A stretch of 64,000 nt of DNA. It comes from Rhizobium etli 8C-3. Its GTDB lineage: Bacteria > Pseudomonadota > Alphaproteobacteria > Rhizobiales > Rhizobiaceae. Position numbers and translations under genes: made by a program. The DNA lies in assembly GCF_001908375.1 (NCBI RefSeq), contig NZ_CP017242.1, forward strand, positions 124,001 to 188,000, in the 5' to 3' direction. Shown here piece by piece: positions 1 to 8,597 of this stretch. Numbering within the stretch: the stretch's first letter is position 1; each line of letters starts with the position of its first letter. The notes beneath the pieces were generated by a model that was not told where the DNA came from, ran no database searches, and saw only the letters and a program-made list of their open reading frames with translations.

Positions 1-376
1 ACGTTGCCGCAATTTTCATCAACGCCTTCCGATCAACTGCCGTCTTCGAGGGGTCGAACAAAAGGCCAGGAATGAGTCCCGTGAGCCCGACCATGATCCC
101 ATCGACAATGAGAGAGTGAGCGGGAATGAAGGTTCCTGCCAACAGCGACCACACCACGGTTCCAAGATAACCGCAGATAAATCCGCTCCGCCAGCCAAGC
201 AGAATGCCTACAAGGGGCGGAAGGAAGGCGAATATGCGCCATTGGATGACGCCCGGCACAAGCTGGATCGGGTTCGCATAGGCCCACAGCACGCCGGTCG
301 CCGCCGCAGCTACGATGGAAAGCACCAGGGGAAACAGCGTGTTGCCTTCGCTACGAATCAAAGAGCGTTCTTGCAT
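1..376 (-). CDS. Membrane protein, S-component-like (partial, runs off window)
   Basis: The reading frame starts with ATG at 376 and runs off the left edge, giving the first 125 residues. An SD-like GAGGG lies 7 nt before the ATG. The product is very hydrophobic, with at least three membrane segments (about residues 15-32, 43-62 and 66-82), and a Gly/Pro-rich pattern (GILLGWRSG, VGLTGLIPG) of the kind seen in ECF-transporter substrate-binding (S) subunits. No ATPase partner is visible here, so the substrate is unknown. It lies 207 bp downstream of the GNAT gene on the same strand and may belong to the same transcription unit. The family call is by pattern only. Confidence 0.6.
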   Translation of the reverse strand, partial: MQERSLIRSEGNTLFPLVLSIVAAAATGVLWAYANPIQLVPGVIQWRIFAFLPPLVGILLGWRSGFICGYLGTVVWSLLAGTFIPAHSLIVDGIMVGLTGLIPGLLFDPSKTAVDRKALMKIAAT

Positions 377-583
377 GGAAATCCCTCAAGGTTGTTGGTC
401 ATGTAGAAACCAACAAGCAAAAGCCATGCCGAACGGGATCAACGGTGCAGCAGGAACAGATCATGACTAGTCAGTCCCGGTGCCGCGCTCGAACGGGCTC
501 TAGCCGTTGGGCCGGCCGGCGTCTTGCACGCTCATTCTTTCTCGGGGTAAACGTCGTCCCAGCGCCGCCAAATGAGGAAATGG

Positions 584-1093
584 CTATTTCTTCAAGCGCA
601 GGACCATAATCAACTCTTCATTCTCCATACCAAGACCCAGGAAGCCGTTTGGAATGCGGCCAACCTCTACGAAACCGCAGCGTTGATAGAAGCGTATCGC
701 TGCCGAATTCTCTGCATTCACCGAAAGCTCCAGCTGCAGAACTCCGTGGTTTCGTGCATGCTCTGTAACGTCATGCAAGAGGTTTGCCGCAATCCCGGTC
801 CCTCTTTCGCCTTTCCGGACATAGACGCTGACAAGCGTCGCGCGATGCACCATTTTCCTCGCACGCTGAAACCTGAGCCCCATCATGCCGACGGGCTGCC
901 CACTCAGGAACGCGACAAAGACTGGCTGGTCCAGATGTTGGCGCCATTCGCGGTCGGAGAGATGGACCCAATCGTCAAATACACTCGCAAACGAAAGCGG
1001 TTCGTGTGAAAGCGCCTCCAGACGTATGTGGCGAAACACGTCTACGTCCTCGACTGACAGGCGCCTGATTACCGGCCCTTCTTCAATCGACAC
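584..1093 (-). CDS. GNAT-family N-acetyltransferase
   Basis: The protein has the order expected of GNAT acetyltransferases: an N-terminal strand-helix (IRRLSVEDVDVF), a central strand (VGMMGLR), the acetyl-CoA site strand and loop (SVYVRKGERGTGIAANLL, a variant of R/Q-x-x-G-x-G/A), and the C-terminal NxxAIRFYQRCGF motif. It would move an acetyl group from acetyl-CoA to an amine; the substrate cannot be read from sequence. The frame is open to an ATG at 1204, but that ATG has no spaced SD and adds about 37 residues outside the fold. The GTG at 1093 follows GGAGGG and is preferred. It is the downstream member of the minus-strand run that starts at the LuxR gene. Confidence 0.8.
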   Translation of the reverse strand: MSIEEGPVIRRLSVEDVDVFRHIRLEALSHEPLSFASVFDDWVHLSDREWRQHLDQPVFVAFLSGQPVGMMGLRFQRARKMVHRATLVSVYVRKGERGTGIAANLLHDVTEHARNHGVLQLELSVNAENSAAIRFYQRCGFVEVGRIPNGFLGLGMENEELIMVLRLKK

Positions 1094-1210
1094 ATCGCCC
1101 TCCGCCAAAGTTGCTACATCGGGCTGAAAACGCCATCTTGCCACCCTCGGCATCTGATCGAATGGCACGAAGACGCTCCAGCAGCCAAGCCGCCCAGCAT
1201 CCATCCTCGA

Positions 1211-2620
1211 TTACGAACCCGGCCACTGCCACTCGACCGACCCCGAGGTGATGGCCCCTCTGGCGATGTACTCCGACAGGTCCGCCCAGTTGGGATCCCC
1301 GGTGAAACTTGCGAGATCACCGCTCGACTGCACCAAAGGCATCTCCGCGTATTTTGAAAGGGGTGTCGCGGCCGCTCCGAAAAGATCGATCTCCTGGAAT
1401 GGATAGCCGCCAGCAGGCTTCAAGACACGATGGCCCCAAAGCCCGGGTCGCTCGTCCCCACGCAGTTCAGTCAAGAGGTCGAAATTACCCGATTGCTCAA
1501 GGCCGACCGCAGTAAGGTAGCGCATGAGAGGGTAGTAGATGGTCTGGCGACATCCCCCAAGTGCCCTCACGCCGGGCAGGATGGAAGTCACCAGGAACAC
1601 TGTATAGAGGCTGGGCACGATCGCTCGTTGCCGAAGCGCCGCTGCGATGCTGTCCGGCCGGAACTTCACTTCGAATCCGGACGGGGCCGCCGCCCTGAGG
1701 GCGTTTTCGTGGAGGCGGAGCGGAACAATCCTACCCTTTTCCATGCGCCAGAAGAAATCGGTCGTTCTGCGTACCCAACCCCGCCAGGGTCCAATGTTCA
1801 GGCGATCCATGGCGGCCAGGATGCTCTCGGCAACCCTTCCGTCTCCGATAAGGCCAGCTGACATCCAGGATCCCGCGTCGTCGAGATGGTCGGCGACCAG
1901 GTCTGCGATGTCGAAATCATCGAGCTGCAGCAGCTTGATGGGGGAGGGGAGCTTGCCGCGCCAGAGGGTTTGGTTGGCTGCCCTGATTGCGTCGGCCGCA
2001 GAAGTAAATTCATCCGACGGCAGTTCGGCGAGGAGATGGGCAGCAGGCTCATTTGGAGCCGGATCGCCTTTGGCATTCGAGAAAGCGAAGCGATAGGGAC
2101 CATTCAAACCGCAGATGCTGAATGCATCCATCCGGCTCCGGGGTAAGCCGAAGACGTTGAGGGGTTCGTCTTGGAGCCAGAGCCAGCCGGGACCCTTCTT
2201 TGACTTCTCCGAGAAACTGACGGTCGAGGCGTGATACGTGATGTACCATTCGCGGCCATGGGCGTTCAGGCCCAACAGGCTGAACAGATGCGTGTAGAAC
2301 GCATCCGGTTCGATCAGCAGCAGGCAGTGGGGACCAGTCTGTAGCACCGGCGACGCCATCAACTGAAGGCCGGCGCTTCGAGCTTCCTCAAGGTCGTAAC
2401 CGGACCTCCGCGCCGCCCGTTCGATGCAGCCGCGGAGCAGCTCCATCGCATGACGACGCAGGTGACACTCGGAACGGAATTTCTCGACGTCGTGGGCAAC
2501 CGACGCGTAGTCTCGAAGGGGACGATCCCAGAAGGAGGTAAGATGCGGCATCAAGGCAGACAACGCGCGTCGCACGTCGGCCGCGCTGCAATGCTCGCCG
2601 GCGTTTGGGGTTGCCGTCAT
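1211..2620 (-). CDS. Hypothetical protein, 469 aa
   Basis: I do not recognise this family. The start is fixed by an ATGA overlap with the stop of the upstream methyltransferase (ATG at 2620), so the two are probably translationally coupled. The protein is soluble-looking, with no signal peptide, membrane segment or cofactor loop that I can identify. Visible stretches that may be conserved are LLIEPDAFYTHLFSLLGL (about residues 100-117), WRGWVRRTTDFFW, and GVRALGGCRQTIYYPLMRYL near residue 380. The tight coupling to a methyltransferase and position under a LuxR regulator suggest a biosynthetic enzyme or partner protein, but this is inference only. Confidence 0.8.
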   Translation of the reverse strand: MTATPNAGEHCSAADVRRALSALMPHLTSFWDRPLRDYASVAHDVEKFRSECHLRRHAMELLRGCIERAARRSGYDLEEARSAGLQLMASPVLQTGPHCLLLIEPDAFYTHLFSLLGLNAHGREWYITYHASTVSFSEKSKKGPGWLWLQDEPLNVFGLPRSRMDAFSICGLNGPYRFAFSNAKGDPAPNEPAAHLLAELPSDEFTSAADAIRAANQTLWRGKLPSPIKLLQLDDFDIADLVADHLDDAGSWMSAGLIGDGRVAESILAAMDRLNIGPWRGWVRRTTDFFWRMEKGRIVPLRLHENALRAAAPSGFEVKFRPDSIAAALRQRAIVPSLYTVFLVTSILPGVRALGGCRQTIYYPLMRYLTAVGLEQSGNFDLLTELRGDERPGLWGHRVLKPAGGYPFQEIDLFGAAATPLSKYAEMPLVQSSGDLASFTGDPNWADLSEYIARGAITSGSVEWQWPGS

Positions 2621-3687
2621 TTCATGATGCCAAGCTTCGGCGCGAGCAGCATCATGGTGTTCGCGCTGCGCCACGTCAGATCAGGAGCCAACGCCTCTAT
2701 CTCGGTATCGACGATCGCGGCTGGCAAACGTTCGTAGCAATAGCCGGGTGGAATAGCCGGCTTCACCATCAGCGAAATCAGTTCCAACACGGAAGCCCGG
2801 GAGTTCGATGACACGATAGTGTAGAAGTTCCCGCTGTTCCAGGTCAGCACGGAGTATCGGAAAAACGCCCTAAGAGCGGCTACAGTGGTCGCCAGATCGA
2901 CTTGAAGATCCGTCATCGTGTTCAGGACTTCATCCCTTTTCTTGGAGATGTGACCTGTCGAGAAGAAACGAGACTTAAAAAGTTCGTCCTTCTGCCGCTC
3001 GCGTTCCTCATAGATGTCGCGGTCTTCGTGAGCGAGCTTCTGCACCTGCACGAGGAGACCGCCAGGCCGTATGCGAGGAACGACGAATTCCAGCTGCTTT
3101 AGCCGATCACGGTCGTACATCTGAAACGTCGTGTCCTCCAACAGCACGTCAAATCCGCCCCGAAACGGGAGAAGATCCTCGTCGGTCGCGTATCGGTCGT
3201 CATCCAACTCAAAGAACGGCCCGTGAAAGAAGTGCGCGTGCTCGCTTCCCCTGTTTGCCAAGAACGATGCCCGATTGGCTGCCGTTGGACTGCAGCAGAG
3301 CGCCTCGATGCGACCATTGCCAAGTGTGGCGAGGGTGCGCGCAAGGCAACCAGTGCCCGTGCCCAGTGTGTATATTGCCGTAGGGGTGGCGCTGCGTGCC
3401 CAGATCCTCAGGCCGAAGGAAAGTATCGCAGCACCCAAGCGGCATTCCTCTTCGAGCCTGTAGGGAATGCTGGCAAAGTAATGACGGTCAAAATGGCCCC
3501 AAAGCCGCTGATGCGTATCCGCGAAAACTGCGCCTTCGAGATCGAAGTCGAGCAGGCTCATGTCGAGTTGCGGTTCGGCAAGGTCCGGTGCTGCACCGTG
3601 TCCGCTTGCGGTCCGTTCGAAGAACTCTGCGAATGATGTAAGCCTAGGAGCATTTCGCCAGTGTTCAATCGTTAGGCGATCCACCAT
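2617..3687 (-). CDS. Class I SAM-dependent methyltransferase-like protein
   Basis: A glycine-rich nucleotide loop (IYTLGTGTGCLARTL, around residues 105-119) followed about 20 residues later by an acidic/Cys strand (IEALCCSPTAANRA) and then FDVLLEDTTF and PGGLLVQVQK matches motifs I, II, IV and VI of class I methyltransferases. The substrate is unknown. The frame is open to 3738, but ATG at 3687 is preceded by GGGAGG with a 5-nt spacer, so 356 residues are taken. Its stop overlaps the start of the 469-aa gene. A 210-bp gap separates it from the LuxR-type regulator upstream on the same strand. Confidence 0.75.
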   Translation of the reverse strand: MVDRLTIEHWRNAPRLTSFAEFFERTASGHGAAPDLAEPQLDMSLLDFDLEGAVFADTHQRLWGHFDRHYFASIPYRLEEECRLGAAILSFGLRIWARSATPTAIYTLGTGTGCLARTLATLGNGRIEALCCSPTAANRASFLANRGSEHAHFFHGPFFELDDDRYATDEDLLPFRGGFDVLLEDTTFQMYDRDRLKQLEFVVPRIRPGGLLVQVQKLAHEDRDIYEERERQKDELFKSRFFSTGHISKKRDEVLNTMTDLQVDLATTVAALRAFFRYSVLTWNSGNFYTIVSSNSRASVLELISLMVKPAIPPGYCYERLPAAIVDTEIEALAPDLTWRSANTMMLLAPKLGIMK

Positions 3688-3898
3688 AGCCACCTCCCAT
3701 CGTAGCCGGCGGGTGGCGCGCTTCATCTCAGCGTTCATCGAGATGTTTCAGTTGCCGCCAGCATCCGCCGTTCGTGAGCTTCTGGAATGCCATCTGTGGA
3801 CCCAGGCGAGGGGGCAGCCAATCTACCGATTTCGGCAGGTTGATCTTTCCAGGAAAGTCGAAACAGAGACACAGGCCCACGAATGCGATCGATCACGG

Positions 3899-4657
3899 TT
3901 AGATTTTGATCAACTCGAGGAAGCTTGCCTTGGCAACGGCGTGATAACTTGTAACAGAACCGAGTTTGAGTCTTGCCGAACGCAGGTACAACTTCACGGA
4001 GTTTTCTGAGATGCCCAGATCCGCTGCTATCTGCTTGGAAATCCGACCTCTCGCAAGCAACTGAAGGCACTGGCTTTCGCGCCTGGAGAGATTCCGATAA
4101 CGGTTGACCTCTCGAAGGCCGCTGGCAGAAAGCATCGTCTCATGAAGATAGTGGGAAAGGATCTGCAGCTCGTGAATGCTCGAAGCGCGTAGCCGCGACC
4201 AATCGCGCTTGGGTAGGTTCGAGGTCACGGAAAACAGACAGCGTTCGCCTTTCGGACCTCGGATAGGGATTGACAAGCCATGGGGACCGATGTCGTAGGA
4301 ACGCGCTTCTTCAAATACACGGGAGACCTGTGCTGGCGGCTGATTGAGAGAGGACCAATCCACTGGCATGAAACCCAAGCGAAGAACGTTAATCACCGGA
4401 TCTATATCGAAATACTGCTTGTCGACGTATATTTCAGTCCACCTACCTGGATAGGTCGTGCAGTAGTAAGGATACAAGCCCGACCTGCCCCCGCTGCAAA
4501 CCACGAGGAATGTCATGTGCGATAGGCCGTATCGCACGCAAAGTTCATCCAGTGCAGGGTGAAGGTCCTCGCGGTGCTTCGCTGCCTGTAGCGTCCTCAG
4601 GGACAATGACAGTCTACGGTGATCGACTATCGGGGGGATGCTTCGGTTTGCCGCCAT
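3899..4657 (-). CDS. LuxR-family acyl-homoserine-lactone-type transcriptional regulator
   Basis: The 252-residue product has the two domains of quorum-sensing LuxR proteins. The N-terminal ligand domain keeps the conserved set W73, Y77, D86, P87 and W101 with exactly the spacing of TraR W57, Y61, D70, P71 and W85. The C-terminal GerE helix-turn-helix (LSRRESQCLQLLARG, then ISKQIAADLGIS) keeps E194, L198 and G204. No luxI synthase is visible in the window, so it may be a solo regulator answering signals made elsewhere. It is followed on the same strand by the methyltransferase, unknown protein and GNAT genes, which are its natural targets. Confidence 0.9.
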   Translation of the reverse strand: MAANRSIPPIVDHRRLSLSLRTLQAAKHREDLHPALDELCVRYGLSHMTFLVVCSGGRSGLYPYYCTTYPGRWTEIYVDKQYFDIDPVINVLRLGFMPVDWSSLNQPPAQVSRVFEEARSYDIGPHGLSIPIRGPKGERCLFSVTSNLPKRDWSRLRASSIHELQILSHYLHETMLSASGLREVNRYRNLSRRESQCLQLLARGRISKQIAADLGISENSVKLYLRSARLKLGSVTSYHAVAKASFLELIKI

Positions 4658-4966
4658 TTCAATCTGTGTTTCGAACCTGACTCTTCAGATCGGAGAAGCG
4701 GATCCTAATGCCAGCGCTTCGGCAGCGGAATTGTAGGAAATACAAGTGGCAGATATAGGCAAAGGGCGGCCGTGCGGGCTCCTGCGTAGAGTAGTCGCCT
4801 ATCCGGGCGACTATCCAGCCGCGCAACGTCATTGCAATGAGCCGGTCGGCGATTAACACATCGGACGGCAGCCGAGTTCGTCGAAGACGGCCATCGACGG
4901 CGGTTTTCTTCAGCCGGCCAGGTGTTCAAGCGCTCCCGTCTGCCTCAGAGATCTTTTGATCCGTCA

Positions 4967-5059
4967 CTAGCTTTCGTCGGCGGCAATATCGAGATTTGCG
5001 GTGGCATCGACGATGGTCGGATTCTGCCCGCCAAGCTCGAGGATGACCGGAGCCGGATT
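4967..5059 (-). pseudogene. Aldehyde dehydrogenase relic
   Basis: Between two stop codons lies a 30-residue stretch, PVILELGGQNPTIVD followed by ATANLDIAADES, which matches the ELGGK/Q-P catalytic-glutamate block of aldehyde dehydrogenases (usual form LELGGKNPxIV.DDAxLDxAA). The normal neighbours of this block, and the catalytic Cys about 35 residues on, are absent. It is a decayed fragment of a roughly 480-residue enzyme and marks this stretch as a remnant zone. Confidence 0.65.
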
Positions 5060-5324
5060 TTACAAGCACCAATCAAGTGCTGCGTGTCCGCATTATTAGG
5101 GCGCTGTCCCGCGAGGTTGGAAGGCAGAAGACGACCAATCGGCAAGGGAAAGATATCGTATCGTGACAGATCGTTGATCAGGGTAAGTTTCGCAGTTTCT
5201 CCGTGAGAATTGGTCGGAAGGGGTGTAAGGTTAACGTCGCTGAAGCCGCTGTCTGATAACGGGCTATCGAACGGCAAGTTCGCCGTTGTGGAGAAATCGC
5301 ATGAGTTCAAATCCGGGGTGACGA

Positions 5325-5522
5325 TCAACCGACTATGGTTGCAACAGGACGGCACCTCACGTCATCTCCCGGTTCTTTCGGCCCTGACTTCGGCGGCTCC
5401 GCGCCGTGATTGCAGGCGATGTAGCCGACGCCGCCGATCTGGATCAGCAAAATCGCCAATATCGTTGTCGCCGACAAAAGCCAACCGGAGCCCAGCATCC
5501 GCGTATGACCAGACTTTGTCAT
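5325..5522 (-). CDS. Small membrane protein, 65 aa
   Basis: Starting at ATG 5522 the frame encodes MTKSGHTRMLGSGWLL, one hydrophobic segment (about residues 10-35) and a short polar, proline-rich tail. It starts 38 bp after the SyrA-like gene and a weak GAGAG precedes the ATG. Small one-helix proteins often follow SyrA/ExoX-like genes, but I cannot name this one. The frame is open further upstream (to 5885), where it overlaps the SyrA-like gene out of frame, so the downstream start is preferred. Confidence 0.45.
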   Translation of the reverse strand: MTKSGHTRMLGSGWLLSATTILAILLIQIGGVGYIACNHGAEPPKSGPKEPGDDVRCRPVATIVG

Positions 5523-5560
5523 TGGCTCTCGGAACGCTTTGATGGACTGGAACTGTCTTT

Positions 5561-5785
5561 CTAGTTGCCCCGAAGCTGAGACAAGCGCCGACTTTCGTGC
5601 CAGATGAGATATAAGACGTAGACGCCGTAACCGAGTTGCGTGATCACGAGATAAAACACACCATAAACAAGCGCCGCTTGAAACGAGCCGCTCAGTCGAT
5701 GAATGGCAAGCGTGAAGAGGATCGCGGAGCTGATCGTTCCGAAGAGAAACATCGGCGCCTCCAATATCCTTCTCCGTTTTGTCAT
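5561..5785 (-). CDS. SyrA/ExoX-like exopolysaccharide production repressor
   Basis: A 74-residue protein beginning MTKRRRILEAPMF with two hydrophobic segments (about 13-31 and 38-58) and a charged tail (WHESRRLSQLRGN). Length, basic start, two-helix layout and the LGYGVYVLYLIWHESRR ending resemble the rhizobial SyrA/ExoX-type small inner-membrane proteins that lower exopolysaccharide output. ATG 5785 has AAGGAG with a 7-nt spacer, which decides the start over the longer frame to 5809. A GGCA-N17-GGCA element (5857-5892) lies about 70 bp upstream in the same orientation, so it may belong to the AraC regulon described in the findings. Confidence 0.7.
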   Translation of the reverse strand: MTKRRRILEAPMFLFGTISSAILFTLAIHRLSGSFQAALVYGVFYLVITQLGYGVYVLYLIWHESRRLSQLRGN

Positions 5786-5856
5786 TTGGGCGCTCCTTGC
5801 CTGCCGCACTCCCGTTTACATACATCGCAAGGATGCCTGGGGCGGGGCGATGTTCC

Positions 5857-5892
5857 ATGCCCAAACTCGCAAAAAACTTGCCCAACCCTACA
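5857..5892 (-). promoter_or_regulatory. GGCA-N17-GGCA element A
   Basis: Read on the minus strand: TGTAGGGTTGGGCA, then AGTTTTTTGCGAGTTTG, then GGCAT. Both half sites and the central TTTGCG agree with the other copies. It points towards the SyrA-like gene. Confidence 0.65.
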
Positions 5893-5902
5893 ATTCATGC
5901 GC

Positions 5903-6010
5903 TTAAAGAGGCGCGGGAAAAAGTAGGAACCAGAGCCCGTATTCCATCCAGTAGAGCCAGGAGCCGATTGTCAGTGAGAAGAGCCGGAACGCCCAGGCGC
6001 GCGCAACACC
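5903..6010 (-). pseudogene. DUF2306 membrane protein relic
   Basis: The minus strand reads RAWAFRLFSLTIGSWLYWMEYG followed by LWFLL and an early stop. Only one residue in four differs from RAWAVRLFALTVGSWLYRMEYG of the intact DUF2306 protein at 42677-43564, so this is a roughly 35-codon remnant of a paralogue. Everything before and after the fragment is missing. Confidence 0.7.
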
Positions 6011-6283
6011 ATCAACGCGCCTTAAATGTCGAAAGCCGACATCCATTAGCCGGCCGCCGATTGTGCCTTGTCCGATGGACAAGTCCGCCCGTATTCACCC
6101 GTCTTTCGGCGCTCACGGGCGATGGGCGCGCGCGGTAGATCTTCAGCGATCTCGCAGACACCGTCACGGTGCCGCTCGCGCCGGGCCTGCGCTCGATAAC
6201 GACACGCAGCATGATTTGGTAGCGGCGGACAGGCGAGCGGCCGCGGCGAGGATTTAGTTGCGGGCGGGTACTGATAGCTGTCG

Positions 6284-6431
6284 GGCATCGGGTGATCGCC
6301 GTCGGGCGAACGAACCTCATCCCGGATGATCCTGGTCTCGGCAGTCGGGAGGGGGTGGAGGTCCAGGTGGCTTCCATTCATGTTTGAGCCTGCCGCGCAG
6401 GGCGCCCTTCGAACGCTGTACGGGGCAACCT
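6284..6431 (+). pseudogene. SDR dehydrogenase relic
   Basis: The plus strand carries RTNLIPDDPGLGSREG in one frame and, after a frameshift, FEPAAQGALRTLYGAT. These match ARTNLVPDGPGLDSLEG and FQPPAQGALPTLYAAT of the Tat-SDR at 37707-38828, in the same order and spacing. It is the C-terminal third of a lost SDR gene. Confidence 0.6.
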
Positions 6432-6582
6432 TGTGGGATTCTTTAGAGCGACTGGGGCATATTTCTTTCGGCTGGCGGACAGGATGGATCTTCATTGAGA
6501 AGCCACTGCGAGAGCGACCAAGACCTTGGTCCTCGTCCCTCGCGCGTCGGCGTCGATCTAACAAACACACCGTCAAAACCGC

Positions 6583-7020
6583 CTAAAAGTAGTATTCCGG
6601 ATCTTCGATCATCTTGGCAAAGGCTTGTCGGGTCGGATATCGTACCAGAGCTACCGCATCCCAAGGCAATCCGCCTTCCGCCACGAGTGCTGGTAAGTGA
6701 TCGCTGAGGTACATTATCTCCGCTCCATGTCGAGCCATCAACGAGACAGCCATCGGCAAAAACTCCGAACAGCGAGTGAGACCCTCTTCCGGCACGACCA
6801 GAAGGGGATGAAGTATAACGACCGGTCGGCTGTCGTCCTCCTGGAGGAAACGTCCGAGCTTCTCGGAAATAAGGGTTACCTTCTCGTCCTCAGGACACAA
6901 AAAAGAATAATACACCATTTGCGATCTGAAACGGTTAAAGTTCGCCATCGCTTTTATGTCAGGATGTCGGTGAAGAGGATGTTTCGCGTCGCTGGGATCA
7001 TCATTGCCGCACTCCATCAT
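6583..7020 (-). CDS. DUF1330-like small protein
   Basis: A 145-residue protein whose ending, ALVRYPTRQAFAKMIEDPEYYF, is the signature of DUF1330-type dimeric alpha/beta proteins (V-R-Y-P-S/T-R-x-A-F-x-x-M-x-x-D-P-E-Y). The middle (EFLPMAVSLMARHGAEIMYLS) gives the matching strand and helix. The function of the family is not established. Its ATG at 7020 overlaps the stop of the upstream methyltransferase (ATGA), so the two are cotranslated. The N-terminal 35 residues are His/Asp-rich and not typical of the family. Confidence 0.75.
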   Translation of the reverse strand: MMECGNDDPSDAKHPLHRHPDIKAMANFNRFRSQMVYYSFLCPEDEKVTLISEKLGRFLQEDDSRPVVILHPLLVVPEEGLTRCSEFLPMAVSLMARHGAEIMYLSDHLPALVAEGGLPWDAVALVRYPTRQAFAKMIEDPEYYF

Positions 7021-8597
7021 TCTGCGGCCGCCATCGACGAATCCCCAGCACTGGGACTTTCGATGATCTGCAAGGCTTCCAGCAACGGTCGCCCGAACTT
7101 TCGGAACTTGTTTGCCGAAGCCCTGATTTCCTTCAGGTTCTCATCCTTGGATTCAATCTTTTTGCCGTCTCTCACAAGGCGTTCGTCAAGGCTATCCAGG
7201 AAATCCCACACGTAGCTAACCAAGGCCGCGGCACTGGCTTTACCCTCGCTCGAGGCCAAGACGAATAGCTGCGTCATGTGCGTGAGCCCGATCCCCCCTC
7301 CGGTCACCGGCGATACCATGTGATGCAGATCCATGCTGACAAGAGCCCGTTGCAGAATGTGCCGGTTCAGCGCCCTGCATTGCTCCTTGACCTTCTCCGA
7401 GGGGATCTGGGCCGGGGCCGCGAAACCAGCCCCCGTCAGGATGGTCAGGTAATCAACGACATCCTGAGGCTTGAGCTTTCGCAGCTTGTCGTGTTTCAGG
7501 AGTTCTTTGACACGTTTTGGCCTGTAGTCGTCGTCGGATAGGACCTCGAGGATCAGGTCGTATTTCTCGGCAGGCAGCTCCACTTCTCCCCTGCCGCACG
7601 AGATTTTTTTAGGAATGTCGATCGACGGCGTCGTCAGCACGAAGGTCAGCGCGTGCCAGGCATCGCGATGTTCCCGACCTGGAAGCATTTGGGGGCCCTT
7701 GACGAAGATGTCGGTGCGGAAGCGTCGGTTCACCAGATAGTCGCGGACTGTCTCGCGCATGATCGGATGGCCGATCTGCGAAACGAACTTAATGCCCTCT
7801 TCGTTGAGCTGGAACGCATCGATACCATCGAGCAGGCGTGCAGATCCGACATATGTAAGCTTGGCGTCATCCAGACTGCGGACCATGTCGGAAAAATGCT
7901 CGAGATGCCAATCCGCGTTCATGTACTCATGAGCGAGATAGTTACGTCCCTGTTTTGTCAGTTGATCTAGGTGATGTCTGGCGAAAGGGTTGTCCCGAAA
8001 ATAGAACGAGCCGGCCTTTGCGATCTCTCCTGCAAACTGTACCGCGCCTTCGATCATCTCGATCGGTCTCGACATCTTCCCGCCGCCATAATCCTGGTAG
8101 AGCGACATTAGTTGGCGGATCGGTATGACAGGAGCCCAGCCGGGCAGGCAATTATAGCTTATATAGGCAATCCCGCCGGGACGAAGTTTCCGCCGGATGA
8201 TGTCTGTTATGATCTTGCGGTTTTTTTCCGATATCCAGCTCCAGATGCCGTGAAGCGCTATGACATCGAAGTCGGGGAGATCCTTCCGGCTGGCAAATTC
8301 CTCGAAGGAGTCGTCGAACAGACGAATGTCCGCGCGGGAGGCATCGGCGAGTTTGCGAGCCTCCACCGTTTGCGCTGGATTGAAGTCCGCGCCCCAGTAC
8401 GAGCCGGAAGAAGCAGCGGCAAGCATATTGATCGTAACTCCCTGCCCAAAGCCGAGCTCCAGATAGGATGGCGCGTCGGGCAGTTGCGGCTCAACAGCGT
8501 TGCATAGGCAGGCTAGGCGCAACATGGCCGGATTCATTTCCGGATAATATCCGTGGGTGTAATTGAGTTCAGTAAAGTAGCCGTACGACCATGCCAT
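7017..8597 (-). CDS. SAM-dependent methyltransferase with methyltransferase regulatory domain
   Basis: The 526-residue protein starts MAWSYGYFTELNYTHGYYPE, typical of a large methyltransferase family that carries a regulatory domain (PF10119 type). The SAM loop LELGFGQGVTINML lies near residues 47-60, with D/E-rich strands (YWGADFNPAQT, DFDVIALHGIWSWIS) after it. The regulatory domain covers roughly residues 210-300, and a C-terminal alpha-helical part follows. The start is taken as ATG 8597, preceded by TTGGAG with a 9-nt spacer. The first 10 codons overlap, out of frame, the end of a 78-codon frame at 8569-8805. The stop overlaps the DUF1330 gene. Substrate unknown. Confidence 0.88.
   Translation of the reverse strand: MAWSYGYFTELNYTHGYYPEMNPAMLRLACLCNAVEPQLPDAPSYLELGFGQGVTINMLAAASSGSYWGADFNPAQTVEARKLADASRADIRLFDDSFEEFASRKDLPDFDVIALHGIWSWISEKNRKIITDIIRRKLRPGGIAYISYNCLPGWAPVIPIRQLMSLYQDYGGGKMSRPIEMIEGAVQFAGEIAKAGSFYFRDNPFARHHLDQLTKQGRNYLAHEYMNADWHLEHFSDMVRSLDDAKLTYVGSARLLDGIDAFQLNEEGIKFVSQIGHPIMRETVRDYLVNRRFRTDIFVKGPQMLPGREHRDAWHALTFVLTTPSIDIPKKISCGRGEVELPAEKYDLILEVLSDDDYRPKRVKELLKHDKLRKLKPQDVVDYLTILTGAGFAAPAQIPSEKVKEQCRALNRHILQRALVSMDLHHMVSPVTGGGIGLTHMTQLFVLASSEGKASAAALVSYVWDFLDSLDERLVRDGKKIESKDENLKEIRASANKFRKFGRPLLEALQIIESPSAGDSSMAAAE

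Noticed and set aside
6385..6586. Plus-strand ending GWRTGWIFIEKPLRERP as an acyltransferase C-terminus
   Set aside because: The resemblance is short and lies directly after the SDR relic; not enough to assign a family.
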